A stretch of 64,000 bases of DNA. Source: Isoetes taiwanensis (Eukaryota > Streptophyta > Lycopodiopsida > Isoetales > Isoetaceae). This document shows, one piece after another, positions 1 to 10,830 of this stretch. The stretch is taken from contig JAJEKV010000021.1 in the NCBI GenBank assembly GCA_021234155.1, positions 14,011,760 to 14,075,759 on the forward strand, in the 5' to 3' direction. Below the pieces are notes generated by a model, which saw only the letters and a list, made by a program, of their open reading frames with translations, ran no database searches and was not told the DNA's origin. Each line of letters starts with the position of its first letter. The stretch's first letter is position 1. The position numbers and the translations under genes are program-made.

Positions 1-187
1 TCCATCATTTCACAAAGAGAGACGGCTTATCCGCAATAAATATGCCGCACCAAAATGATACTCGTCCTGGGCCAATGGAAAAGACTCCAGAGTAACCTGC
101 AAAGAAAAAAGTAAACAGAGAATGACACATTAAGGAGTTAGGTGAATTAATCAAGAGTGTGCATCAGTGCACTATCTTATCAAGAAT

Positions 188-406
188 ATAGTAAGGCTCG
201 GAGGCCACACGACCACGCCGAGAAGAAATAACAGCCGACCAATCGGGAACCGTCCATGGAGACACTGCCATGGGAAACATCCGACTAGTACTGCCTCGGA
301 GGCTACAGTGCCACGCCGAGAAACATAGAAAAATAAACCACGGAATAATCGAGAAAACCACCCAAATAGTATTGTCTCAGAGACTGCCCCACATCGAGGA
401 CAGCGA
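188..406. repeat. Three diverged copies of a 35-bp motif with small palindromic cores
   Basis: Related units start near 188, 285 and 366 (spacing about 97 and 81 bp). Each begins TAGTA, has a short self-complementary core (for example GCCTCGGAGGC and GTCTCAGAGAC) and ends in CACGCCGAG or CACATCGAG. The cores differ between copies but stay self-complementary, as in the 46.4-46.8 kb array. Confidence 0.5.
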
Positions 407-724
407 CGTATAAACCATAAAAATAAATAACCTGATGAATGGGAAAAATTGTCCTACTCAGTGATAAACAATGAATAAAGAAAAGCAATCAGACCACTAC
501 ATATAAAGTCAACGAAAAGAAAAAATAAAATAATGGCATAACAAGAAATCTTAGCCCCACCAAATCAGGGTGGGGTGGGATAGGGAAACTAGAAGAGATA
601 GGAAAGAATAGAACAGACTAGAGGATTCATCTCAAGAGAACGCCGATAAGAGAATAGTGAAAAAAAGAGGAGAATATATAGGATATACGATCCAAAGATA
701 GCAACGTCCCTTGCCAAAGAATGG

Positions 725-757
725 TGGTTCTATTGCGAATGCTTCGCAATAGAACCA
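725..757. repeat. Perfect hairpin, 15-bp arms, 3-nt loop
   Basis: TGGTTCTATTGCGAA (725-739) is exactly complementary to TTCGCAATAGAACCA (743-757), with loop TGC. It takes the place that a CGATCCGA/TCGGATCG hairpin takes in the elements ending at 46,272 and 53,311. It most likely marks an element end. A transcript in either direction would fold. Confidence 0.8.
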
Positions 758-845
758 TGACATTAATGATAAGAATCAACTCGAAGATACTGAATCCAGA
801 TGCGTTCCATCAGTTCTGATTCAAGGGAGGAACACTTGTAGGCTG

Positions 846-3800
846 TCAATATCTTTTTCTACTGTGTGTAGATGAATAAATGCCCTGGAAGATGTGGTGT
901 CTGCGACGCTCCCATATGAGCCAACCGGAACCAAGATGAAATGCCCTTTGTTTAGCTGGAGGCCATGTGTCGGGATAGGATGCCAAAAGGATGCATCGGC
1001 AGTCCAATGTACTGTTAAACAAACCTTGTAGCCAGGACACGCTGGTTAAACCTCAGGACAATCAAAGAGACAATGCTCAAGAGTCTCAACGTCCGAAAGA
1101 CAAAGTGGGCATACTGCAGATATGCGAGGATCATAGCGATGTCGAAAGGCATTAACCCGCAGGCACCTGTAGATAACCTGCCACCACAGTACATAGACTT
1201 TAGGTGGAGAACCTATCCCAAAGCCATCGCTATATACGACACAAAGTGGGCTGTGGAACCTGTAGGTGCCAACCCATCTGGCAACTGTAGGGGTGCTAAA
1301 AGAAGGCGATATACTGATCTGACAAATTGCTTGCCTTTGTGAATATTTTCATGACAGTCCCATGGCACCCTTTCAACAACACCAACTTGCACTATAAGAG
1401 GCAAATTTTCTGCGACCTTCTCCCATAGAGATACGTCCCAACGAGAGAGCAGGAACTTTGCCTGAAATTCAGGCCAAGACAGTAGGCGACCCGCCTCATA
1501 CCATGCTTGAATAGAGACAACACCTGCAAGAACCCATCCTCTCTGTGTAAGGGGATGAACTGAGGCTGCCAATGGAGGTGCTGAGGGGTCTGGAGGCAGT
1601 GGTGTCCACCACCATGGAGTCTCCAATAGGGTGTGGATAGAGGGACATGGCCAGAAAAGATGTCTGACCACCTCCCACGCTGCCAATAAGCCACGCAAAA
1701 ATGGAGAAGCACTTGGAAAAGGCTGCAGAGTCTGAAATAAAGCCCAAGGTAGGACTGGTTTGACAGTCTTCTTGCCTAGAAGGATACAGTGCCAAGAGCT
1801 TGTCTAAGAAGGCATGAAAGAGAGTCATCCTCACCATTCGGGAGTCTCCAAATGAACTTTGAAATAAGCACTTTGCTCTGCAGTAAGAAGTCCATCATAC
1901 CCAGACCACCTGCCCATTTTGGAAGGATGCACTTCGACCAAGCCACCTTAACCACAACACCTTCCTCAGTACCCGCCCAAATAAAGTTCCAAACTATTGC
2001 AATGAGCTCACACACTTTGATATGTGGGGCTAGCAGTAAGGATGCCATATAAACATGGGTACTACTAAGGACTGACTTGGCCACTGTAATGCGACCCGCA
2101 AGAGACAACTTAGCAGTAGACCACCAGAACAAGTGCTTCTCCAAACCCCTAATGATCTCCTCCCATGCAGCTCCCATAGTAACATGGATGCCAACTGGAA
2201 TCTCCAACAACCTGATGGCCTGTCCTTGTGCAAGTAATTTCCATGGATAATCGTGAACACATGCCGGAGCCGGATTATCCAATGTCCACAAAGCTTTACA
2301 CTTCTGCCACCCCACAAGAACACCGGAAGCCAGTAGTATCTAAAAACATTTTGGCAGCAGCAAGATTCTCATCATTAGCGACTAGGAAGCGGAACGTGTC
2401 GTCTGCATATTGATTGCAAACCTCTTGTGTGCCGTCCTCCATTGCAAGACCATGGAGAAGTCCCTCTGTCGTTGCAATGGTGAATAACTGTGACAAAGCC
2501 TCTGCAACAATTGTAAAAAGCAATGGTGCTAAAGGGCATCCCTGGCGAATACTACGACCGAGTGAAAAGGCATGTGACGGCTCACCATGGAACAGAACAG
2601 TCGCCCGAGCAGAGATATGCAGCTTCATAATATCTGATGTGAATTGTTCCCCAAATCCCAGTCTTAGCATACATCGGCGCATGAATTCCCAGCTGACACT
2701 GTCATAAGCCTTTGCAAAATCAAACTTAAGGTATACAACTGGAAGGTTTTGCTTACTTGCCCAATAAATTCCCTCATAAGCAACAGCAACATTGTTCAAA
2801 ATGCACCGTTTTGGAAGAAAACCTGACTGGGTTTGAGATGGACTATGCCAAGATGTCCTTTACCCGCTCTGCAAAAGCCTTGGTGAAGATCTTATATACA
2901 GATGACAATAAGGTGATGGGCCGCCAATCTGAAATAGTCTGAGGATCCTTGACCTTGGGGATGAGTGAGATGGCACCTGTGTTTAGAATTCTATCCAAAG
3001 CAGTGGACCGCGCCGAAAGTCACGGAAAGCATCATACACATCTGGCTCCAGCCATTCCCAATACTCCTGGAATAACTCAATTGGCAAATTATCCAAACCT
3101 GGGTATTTGCCTCTTTTCAGTTCAAAGACTGCCGAACCTAAATCATCAACTGTCATAGCCGCCTCTATTGACTCGCGCTGCTCACCAGAGATGATGGGGG
3201 AAATCCCAGACAAAACAGCATCTCGCATTTCTGATTGAAAGGGAAGATGTTTCTCAGCAAAAAACATCTGGAAGTGGTTATGCAGATGCTGCTTGAGTTC
3301 AATCGGCTCTGTTAGCACTGAACCATTCGGCAAAAGCAATGAGGACATGGTTGATGTCATGCGACGCCTCTTAGCTGCACGAAAAAAGAAGCCCGTACAA
3401 CGGTCTCCATCACGAAACCACTGCAGACCTGCCTTCATCTTTGCTTGCTGAATTTGCTCCTCCTCCAATGCTTGGATCTGTGCCAAAATATCACGATCAT
3501 GAACACCTGGAAGACGCCCCTATCGAGAATGGAGCAGGTCCTGATACAAGGTGTCCAGTAAAGCACGACCTGCTGCTGCAGACTCTCGACCTCACTCTTT
3601 GGCAAAACCCTTGACTGCCGCAATTGCATCCACTATGCCAGTCATACCTCGACGTCGGTTGAAGGCAGTTGTCCAAGTATTCTTGCAATCTTCTTGAAAC
3701 TCAGCATCCTTTAAGAACTTCACGTTCAAGCGAAAACACGTCCTTCCAGATCGTCACTGCTGCAGGGGCTCGTCTGAAATGAATTGCGAATGGTGATCTG

Positions 3801-4483
3801 AAACTGAGTTATCTCTGAGACAGAACCGAAAGAGAACTGGAAATACCGCAACTATCTGCATTCCAATAAGCTCTATCCAACCGAGAGCTTGCACGACCCC
3901 CACCAACTTGACCATTGCACCAAGTGAAGGCATCTTCACCATCAATCTCCGAGAGGTTGCAGTCATGGAGTAGACGGAGCCACTGCTGGCGTTCAAAACC
4001 AGACACCACTGTAGAGGTCGCCCCCAACCGATCAGACTCCACTTTCACCATATTAAGATCCCCAACAAGAAGCCATGAAATGTGGCAGCCCAAGCTGAGT
4101 ATCTTTTCTCGAAAAGAGGCCCACAGTGAAGCTCTCTGATGAGGTCTATTGTGGGTGTAAACATTAATTAGACCATATTTAACCCCCTATTCCTGCCATA
4201 CAATTAGGGCCCAACGACCAAAGCGATTAGCCTGAGTAAAGATGACTGGCAAGGAAGGAAGCCATGCTATCACGACCCCTGCACTGGCAGAATCAGCTGC
4301 TGCGATAAGGACATTAAACCTGCGACCAATCATGTCTGCAAGCTTTGATACGTCTCCCTTACGACACTTATGCTCTTGAAAACATACAAACTGGGCGTCC
4401 AATCTAGATACGTAGAAAGAAATACGATTCCGCTTGAGGGGGGAGGAGGCTACCCCCTGAACATTCCATGAGACTAACTGCAT
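846..4483 (-). pseudogene. LINE-A ORF2 remnant: endonuclease, reverse transcriptase, zf-RVT-like tail
   Basis: The start at 4,483 reads MQLVSWNVQGVASSPLKR, the usual endonuclease opening, followed by FQEHK (catalytic Glu region). A second piece (3,809-4,093) has LLVGDLNMV and RLDRAYWN, the later endonuclease motifs. The linker domain lies at 2,983-3,486. RT begins near 3,000 with ISLIPK and DWRPITLL in a broken frame. The piece at 2,296-2,799 has FDFAKAYDSVSWEF, RQGCPLAPLLF and the catalytic YADD. The thumb lies at 1,776-2,315 (SLAGRITVAKSVL), and the C-terminal region at 846-1,698 includes a zf-RVT-like VLWW segment near 1,150-1,210. Several frame changes and stops make it non-functional. 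Confidence 0.85.
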
Positions 4484-4545
4484 TGATCTTATGATGAGGC
4501 CAATTCAGATGAGACCACTGGTGTCTCAAGGGAATTTGAGGATGT

Positions 4546-5031
4546 TTACTGGGCATTTGGCATGGCAGTAACCTCATCAACCAAATCAGCCCACTGAAGA
4601 GGATCAAAGCGACCACCGTAGGATGCAATGGGAGGGGCAGTGCTACCTGAAGCAGGAACCAAGGGCTGGGACGCAGAGGAATTAGATCCCTTAGCTGACT
4701 TTCGTGGTTGACGAAGAGTCGGTGGATGTTTAGAAGGTGGGTGGATGCCACGCCGATCAATGTCCATATACTGTCCACGAGCCTCTTCAATTTGCTCTTG
4801 CGATTTCTGGATTTCAGCCAGTCTCAACATTTGGTGATCCAGAGACTGAGGTGGAGAAGCTGCAACTGGAAGAGCAGGGGGAACAATCACAGGCACAAGG
4901 ACGTGTGAGCTGCGATATTGAGCAAAGAGAGGGGCTTCGGGAAACATGAGAGCTAGCTCAGAACCATTCAATAAGGACAGCTTAAATGGAAAGAACATGG
5001 GCCCGCTTTGGACAACAATTGTTTGAGGCAA
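4546..5031 (-). pseudogene. LINE-A ORF1, C-terminal part (downstream of the Copia insertion)
   Basis: About 160 residues, rich in Pro, Ser and Gln, with a basic stretch (QPRKSAKGSN) and no enzyme motif. It lies directly upstream of the endonuclease ORF on the minus strand, where LINE ORF1 should end. It continues the ORF1 N-terminal half found at 10,831-12,270 on the far side of the Copia element. A nucleic-acid-binding ORF1 role is inferred from position only. Confidence 0.6.
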
Positions 5032-5039
5032 ATCACGAT

Positions 5040-5044
5040 GAATG
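5040..5044. repeat. Copia target-site duplication, left copy (GAATG)
   Basis: GAATG directly precedes the TG of the left LTR and matches the five bases after the right LTR (10,698-10,702). Confidence 0.92.
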
Positions 5045-5759
5045 TGTTAGGAAAAGATGACCTTAGATAAATGCCTAGCAAAATAACTTATTTCCTTGAG
5101 TCACTTTGCTTATGAATTTTCAAGTTTGGGAGCCACAATATGGTCACTAATCCCAACTTGATCAAAGCAAGCCAATTTCAAATAATCACAAACAACTTCC
5201 TCTAGTGAGAGTGAAGCAAATATAAGCACAAAATATTCTTAAGTTCGACCACACAATAATTCAAAGGTAACTTCAAATAGAACCATTAAAATAAACCTTA
5301 ATGGTCACTGTAGCACTGCCACTGTAGCTATGGTATTGACCAATATACTGTAGCTACAGTTGACCGTCGGCTTCCTGAGTAAATCGTCCTTCAAACATCT
5401 CCTCCATCATCTTATGAAGCCGTACCAGGCTAATACAACCTCCCCTGGATATATACAAGCAAATCCGGCGGTGTAGGAGCCGATCAAACTGCTAAACTGA
5501 GAAGAACTTCCATGCACATATATCCCACAGGCCTGGTCATGATATCGGGCCTTTTTCCAAACCATTGAAACCAAGATTTAATAAACACTTCAATCTAGGT
5601 TCCATTTCGAGATTTAACATTCAATCTCAACTCTATAGTGTAACCATAATGGGTATCATCATTTCTTGCTTTTTGATCCTTGTCTAACATCACAGAGATC
5701 ACAGTTAGTCAGACAAATAGGTTCATCATTGTCAACTATAAGCTGAACAAATATTAACA
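5045..5759 (-). repeat. Copia LTR (3' LTR in element orientation), 715 bp
   Basis: Starts TGTTAGG and ends ATTAACA. It matches 10,029-10,697 almost base for base but contains 46 bp (after CTTCCTCTA) missing from the other LTR. A TATA-like ATATATA (5,449-5,455) reads on the minus strand. It holds several ACTGTAGC motifs and a 14-bp palindrome ACTGTAGCTACAGT (5,347-5,360). The pol stop codon is formed by the first bases of this LTR. Confidence 0.95.
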
Positions 5760-6785
5760 CTCCTCCTTCAGCTTATCAGTGACAATATTAAGATTGTTCC
5801 TAAACTGTTTAAATTTATTTTCTGCAAGAGCCTTTGTGAAAATATCAGCAATTTGTTTGGCAGTTTCAACATACCTCATTTGAATATATCCCTTGTCTGC
5901 TAGATCTCTGATAAAGTGGATATTCAGTTCAATGTGCTTGGTTCTCTCATGTGCAACTGGATTCTTAACAATAGCAATGCAGCTTTGGCTATCTGTCATA
6001 ATCTCTATGGCTTCAACCTGTTCACATTTTAGCTCATCCAACAATCTCTTCAACCAAACAACCTCCTTGGCCACTAGAGAGGCAGCAGCATATTCTGCTT
6101 CAGCTGAACTCATGGCTATAGCAGACTGTTTTTTGCATTTCCAGTTTATGACTCCACCACCTAGAAAAATTGCAAAACCAGAGGTAGACTTTCTACATTC
6201 CAAGTCACCTCCCCAATCTGCATCACTATAGGCCACCAATTTCAAATTGTCAGCATTATAACAAATTCCATGATGTTGAGTACCTTTCAAATATTTAAGC
6301 ACACGTTTTGCAGCATCCCAGAGTTCTTTTGTGGGACTATGGCATTTTCTGCTTAATATATTCACAGCATAGGCTATGTCTGGTCTCGTACTGTTAGCCA
6401 AGTAGAGCAAACAACCTACTAATGCTCTATAAGGAATGAGTTCCATATCTGCCATCTCCTCCTCAGTTTGATCTTTATTGTCAGTCAACCTGTGTCCTGG
6501 TAACATAGGAATTTTCACAGCATTTGCATTCTCCAAGTTAAACCTGTTCAGCATATTTTCCACATGTTTGCCTTGACTTAACTTCAAGATCTTTTCTTCT
6601 TTGTTTCTTGTTACTTCTATTCCCAAGAATTTTTTCAACTCACCAAGATCTGTCATTTGAAATCTGGATTTTAAGATGTTCTTACAATCATTCAAGACAC
6701 TCATAGTATTGGCTACCATTATGCAATCATCCACATAAAGTGCTATGATGCAAAAGTCTTTCAAATCTGTATAAGTTCCCATCAT
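5754..6785 (-). pseudogene. Copia pol, C-terminal part: RT active site and RNase H
   Basis: This frame holds the RT catalytic motif LYVDDCIMVA near its start, then the connection region (FLGIEVTRN, YRALVGCLLYLANSTRPDI) and the Copia RNase H motifs (AYSDADWGGD, KSTSGFAIFLGGG, AMSSAEAEYAA, MTDSQSCIAI, RTKHIELNIHFIRD). It should be fused to the upstream integrase/RT frame (6,727-8,901), but the frame changes near 6,760-6,790, just before the YVDD motif. The stop lies inside the LTR: the polypurine tract codes for KLKEE, followed by TGT TAA from the first LTR bases. About 343 codons. Confidence 0.9.
5760..5769 (-). other. Copia polypurine tract
   Basis: Minus-strand sequence GAAGGAGGAG directly abuts the 3' LTR. 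This is where second-strand priming occurs in LTR retrotransposons. It also encodes the last residues of pol. Confidence 0.8.
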
Positions 6786-8901
6786 TTCTTAATTTCTCAA
6801 AACTTTGTTCTTTCAAGAAATGATCTATGCATAAATACCATTCTCGTGGAGACTGTTTTAACCCATAGACAGCCCTATTTAATTTCCAAACCATATCTTT
6901 GTTTACCTCAAAACCAATTGGTTGTTTCATGTAGGCTTCTTCTTCAAGAGTGGCATTTAAGAATGCAGTCTTCACATCCATATGATGTAACTCCAACCCC
7001 AAAGTATTGGCCACTGCCAAAAGAACCCTAATACTAGTAAGTTTTACAATTGGTGAGTAAGTTTCCTCATAGTCTCTTCCCTTTTTCTGTGTAAAACCTT
7101 GTGCTACTAATCTTGCTTTGTATTTTCTTGTGCCATCAGGATTTTGTTTGATCCTAAATATCCACTTGCTGCCAATAATATTTTTCACTTTTTCAGGATG
7201 AATAAGCTCATACGTTTGAGTGTCTTTAAAGGAGGCTAACTCCTCCTTCATAGCCTTTAGCCATTCAATTTTATTTGTGCTATTCTGCACATCTTCATAA
7301 CTCTCTGGAACTAGCTCATTTTCAAGAATGGTCATAATTTGCTCATATGGTACTTCTTGTTTTCTTTCAATTCTCCTACTCCTACCTTCTTCAGTTCTGC
7401 CATATGGGATATCACCTAATTTTGCTTCCTCTATTAGCTTTTCAGCTTGAGTTTTCTTCCCTTTTATTCTGCCTTCCTTAGCCTTTTCAATTTCAGGAAC
7501 AACCTCTCGGGTGGGATGACCTCTCACCGGTAACATGTGCTCCTTAACTTCTTCTGCCCTTATCATTTCACTATCAGTGTTTATATCATAATTAACATTG
7601 TCTTTGTCTTCATTATCATCAAGATCTACATCTTGTTCCTTCCTTTCATTTGACCCAGCAGTTTGTTCCTTAATTTGGACCCCTTGTTTATGTCTGTCTT
7701 TATAAACAACACCCTCATTAAAAAGGACGTCTCTACTAACTATAATGGTTTGACTTTCTGGAATAAAAATTCTGTAACCCTTAGACTCAGAGTCATATCC
7801 AACAAGAAATCCAACTTCTGCCTTGTCATCTAATTTTTTCCTTAATTCCACAGGTTTATGAACATAACAAATGCAACCATATGTTTTAAACATATCAAGA
7901 TTCAACCTTTCATTTGGATTCCAGACTAAATTTGGAATTTTACCCTTTAAGCTTGCAGATGGCAGCACATTTTGAACTTGAATTGCAGTTCTAAGGGCTT
8001 CCTCCCATAAATTCCTTGGTAATCCACTTTGCTTTAGCATTGCTCTAATTGCATCCATGACTGTCCTGTTTTTCCTTTCAGCAACCCCATTTTGTTGGGG
8101 ACTGTATCTACAAGTTAGTTGCCTCTTGATGCCATGTTTGATGCAAAAATGTCTGAATTTTTCTGATAAATATTCTCCCCCTCTGTCAGATCTTATGCAC
8201 TTGAGTTTTTGGTCAGTTTCTCTTTCCATCTCAGCTACAAATTGTTTGAAAGCTTGAAGTGCTTGTGACTTTCTTGTCAAGCAATAAATTTTGCATCTTC
8301 TACTATAGTCATCAATGAATGTAATAAAATATCTATGATTTGTTCTACTTCTTACATTCAAAGGGCCACATAAATCTGTATGAACAAGTTCTAATACCTG
8401 ACTTGTTTTTGATTCTCTTTTCTTGAAGGGTAATCGATTTAGTTTGCCAATTGCACACCCCTCACAAATTTGATTTACTTCATCATCACTGTAATTTATG
8501 GCACCTAATTTCTTCAAGGCTTTTAGATTATGGAAGTGTGTGTGAGCTAATCTATTGTGCCACAATTCCAAATTTGATTCTTGAATTACATTGACATTGC
8601 TTGCCACAAGACCATTCATTTGAAACAAATTCCCAACTCTTTTTGCTCGAAATTTCAGAATTCCATTCATAAGCACATTACACTCTTTTGAGTCAAAAGT
8701 GACTTTATATCCTAAGTCAACAAGCTGACTTACAGAAATCAAATTTTTAATGATTACTGGCACACACAAAACTTCTTCAATATTTATAATCTTCCCATCC
8801 AAATCTTCAAGTTGTAATAGCCCTTTGCCATGGATTTCAGTTAAGGCTCCATTTCCAACTTGAATTTGCTTAGAGTTTGTTGGGGACAAATTTCTAAGCA
8901 A
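6727..8901 (-). pseudogene. Copia pol, N-terminal part: protease remainder, integrase, first half of RT
   Basis: This 724-codon frame begins within the protease region (VGNGALTEIHGKG), just after the damaged catalytic site. Integrase follows: an HHCC zinc domain (HNRLAHTHF ... CEGCAIGK) at about residues 113-160, then the DDE core (HTDLCGPL, RSDRGGEY, QNGVAERKNR) at about 170-290. A GAG-pre-like stretch precedes it. After an acidic linker, RT starts near residue 560 (KWIFRIKQ, KARLVAQGFTQ, MDVKTAFLNA, AVYGLKQSPREWY) and the frame ends just before the catalytic YVDD. All three integrase acidic residues are present. Confidence 0.92.
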
Positions 8902-8934
8902 TTCAGCTGACTTTACAACTGATCTTTTTCAAAT

Positions 8935-10008
8935 TTAATCAACTACAAGCAGATCAGAGTTATCAGAATTATATTTTTCATGAATAACAGCAAAAGTATT
9001 GGTTACCTCCTCATCTTGATCACCAATTTCAACTTTGCCTTTATCCTCAACTTCTCTAGTTAAGTATGCCTTTTCAATGTTCCTTCCTCGACCTCTGTTT
9101 GAACTTCCTCCCCTTTCCCTACCAGATTTCTTTGGAGTAGGACATTTGGCAGCCATATGTCCTCTCCCTCCACAATTAAAGCAATTGAACTCTTTTTCCC
9201 TTTTTAATTTTGGGCACTCATTTTTGTAGTGCCCCTGCTCATGACACTGATAACAAGTGACTTTATCCTTCCTTTTAATGAATAATACTTCAGGATTTTC
9301 TTGATTTTGCCTTAGTATTTTTTTCTGTTCCCATTCTGTCCTTAGAAGATTCTCAGCCTCTTCCTTGGATCTACAAGTGTTTCTTACAAACAAAGCCAAG
9401 TTTTCATTCTCACTTATGGCTCTAGAAATTTGAAGTACCTGACTCCTCTCAGAAATAATGGTCCCTGCTCCTTCCAGATCGGCTATCATATTATCAAATC
9501 TGTTAAAGAACTCAACTACATCTTCCTCTTCTCTAAGTTTTAAATTTCTCAACTCATTTTCAAGCAAATCCAGTTGTGAGGATGTTTTTTCTTCATAATG
9601 ACTCAGAAGAAATTTCCACATGTCCTTAGGACTAAGAGATCTAAGTTTCAATCTAATAGTAGGACTGACTTTGCAAGAAATAATACCTTGAGCTTCCTTG
9701 AGTTTTGCTTGGAGTGATTTCCCTGCACCAGCTCCTCCAGCCAGGCTACTTGTACTTTTGCCTGCTGCATCTTCTGCTGTACCAGCACCTTTAGAAGTTT
9801 GTCCTGCTCCTCCTGCCACTGATTCTGCTGAGCCAGTTCTGACCAAACCCCCTGTGCTAACTGCTAAGGTACTGGTAGGATTTACCAGTTCCCACAAGTC
9901 TTCTACCTCTAAGATATGAATCATGGCATCCTTCCACACTTGGAAACCAGGTCCACCCTTGTAGACCTCCACCTGATTCAGAAGACTAGCCCCAAATCTG
10001 CTAGACAT
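8935..10008 (-). pseudogene. Copia gag with two CCHC zinc knuckles
   Basis: The likely start is the ATG at 10,006-10,008 (MSSRFGASLLNQ); an upstream in-frame Met lies in the LTR/PBS region and is unlikely. The N-terminal half is of the UBN2/gag type (GGPGFQVWKDAMIHILEV, KDMWKFLLSHYEEKT). Two zinc knuckles follow: CYQCHEQGHYKNEC and CFNCGGRGHMAAKC. The frame then runs toward the protease (SDLLVVD) and stops at TAA immediately after the aspartate that should start the D-S/T-G catalytic triad. The next codons (ATT TGA) stop again, and downstream the same frame continues as pol. Gag and pol were therefore one ORF. Confidence 0.9.
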
Positions 10009-10015
10009 ATCTGTA

Positions 10016-10027
10016 GCTCTGATACCA
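10016..10027 (-). other. Copia primer binding site (initiator tRNA-Met)
   Basis: On the minus strand, TGGTATCAGAGC begins one base inside the 5' LTR. This is the standard complement of the 3' end of initiator tRNA-Met used by many plant Copia elements. Confidence 0.93.
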
Positions 10028-10028
10028 C

Positions 10029-10697
10029 TGTTAGGAAAAGATGACCTTAGATAAATGCCTAGCAAAATAACTTATTTCCTTGAGTCACTTTGCTTATGAA
10101 TTTTCAAGTTTGGGAGCCACAATATGGTCACTAATCCCAACTTGATCAAAGCAAGCCAATTTCAAATAATCACAAACAACTTCCTCTAACACAATAATTC
10201 AAAGGTAACTTCAAATAGAACCATTAAAATAAACCTTAATGGTCACTGTAGCACTGCCACTGTAGCTATGGTATTGACCAATATACTGTAGCTACAGTTG
10301 ACCGTCGGCTTCCTGAGTAAATCGTCCTTCAAACATCTCCTCCATCATCTTATGAAGCCGTCCACAGCTAATACAACCTCCCCTGGATATATACAAGCAA
10401 ATCCGGCGGTGTAGGAGCCGATCAAACTGCTAAACTGAGAAGAACTTCCATGCACATATATCCCACAGGCCTGGTCATGATATCGGGCCTTTTTCCAAAC
10501 CATTGAAACCAAGATTTAATAAACACTTCAATCTAGGTTCCATTTCGAGATTTAACATTCAATCTCAACTCTATAGTGTAACCATAATGGGTATCATCAT
10601 TTCTTGCTTTTTGATCCTTGTCTAACATCACAGAGATCACAGTTAGTCAGACAAATAGGTTCATCATTGTCAACTATAAGCTGAACAAATATTAACA
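10029..10697 (-). repeat. Copia LTR (5' LTR in element orientation), 669 bp
   Basis: Starts TGTTAGG and ends ATTAACA. It differs from the other LTR by a 46-bp deletion after CTTCCTCTA and a short changed block (CCACAG against ACCAGG). A TATA-like ATATATA at 10,387-10,393 reads on the minus strand and is the likely promoter of the element. Confidence 0.95.
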
Positions 10698-10702
10698 GAA
10701 TG
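10698..10702. repeat. Copia target-site duplication, right copy (GAATG)
   Basis: GAATG directly after the right LTR repeats bases 5,040-5,044. Confidence 0.92.
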
Positions 10703-10830
10703 GGCCTTGCCACGCAAACCTTGGTGATGCCGTTGATTATGGAGTGTTGCAAATGGAGTCCAATCTCATTAGCAACGATAGAAATGAACTTGGAATCCTG
10801 TAAGTCTGGAGGAAAATCTTCGATAGCAAA

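Larger units (their letters stand above)
1..757 (-). mobile_element. Partial non-coding element ending in a perfect hairpin (relative of the 45.7-53.3 kb elements)
   Basis: There is no convincing coding sequence here. The right end matches the right ends at 46.2 and 53.3 kb in layout: a GATAA-type stretch, a purine-rich run, a TATA-like sequence (673-682, reading on the minus strand), then a conserved block at 705-724 (CGTCCCTTGCCAAAGAATGG), then a terminal hairpin. The elements at 46 and 53 kb have CGTCCTTTCCCAGAATGG followed by a different hairpin. Read on the minus strand this looks like a 5' end with a TATA promoter. The left part runs off the window. The family link is my inference from this block and the shared order of parts; overall identity is low. 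Confidence 0.45.
5045..10697 (-). mobile_element. Complete Ty1/copia LTR retrotransposon nested in LINE-A
   Basis: The element is 5,653 bp and lies on the minus strand. It has two LTRs starting TG and ending CA with TGTTA/TAACA ends, a 5-bp target duplication GAATG on both sides (5,040-5,044 and 10,698-10,702), a PBS complementary to initiator tRNA-Met, a polypurine tract, and domains in the order gag, protease, integrase, RT, RNase H. Integrase before RT defines Copia. Apart from one 46-bp indel and a short mismatched block the LTRs look identical, so insertion was recent, yet the coding region is broken at the protease site and in RT. Confidence 0.95.
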
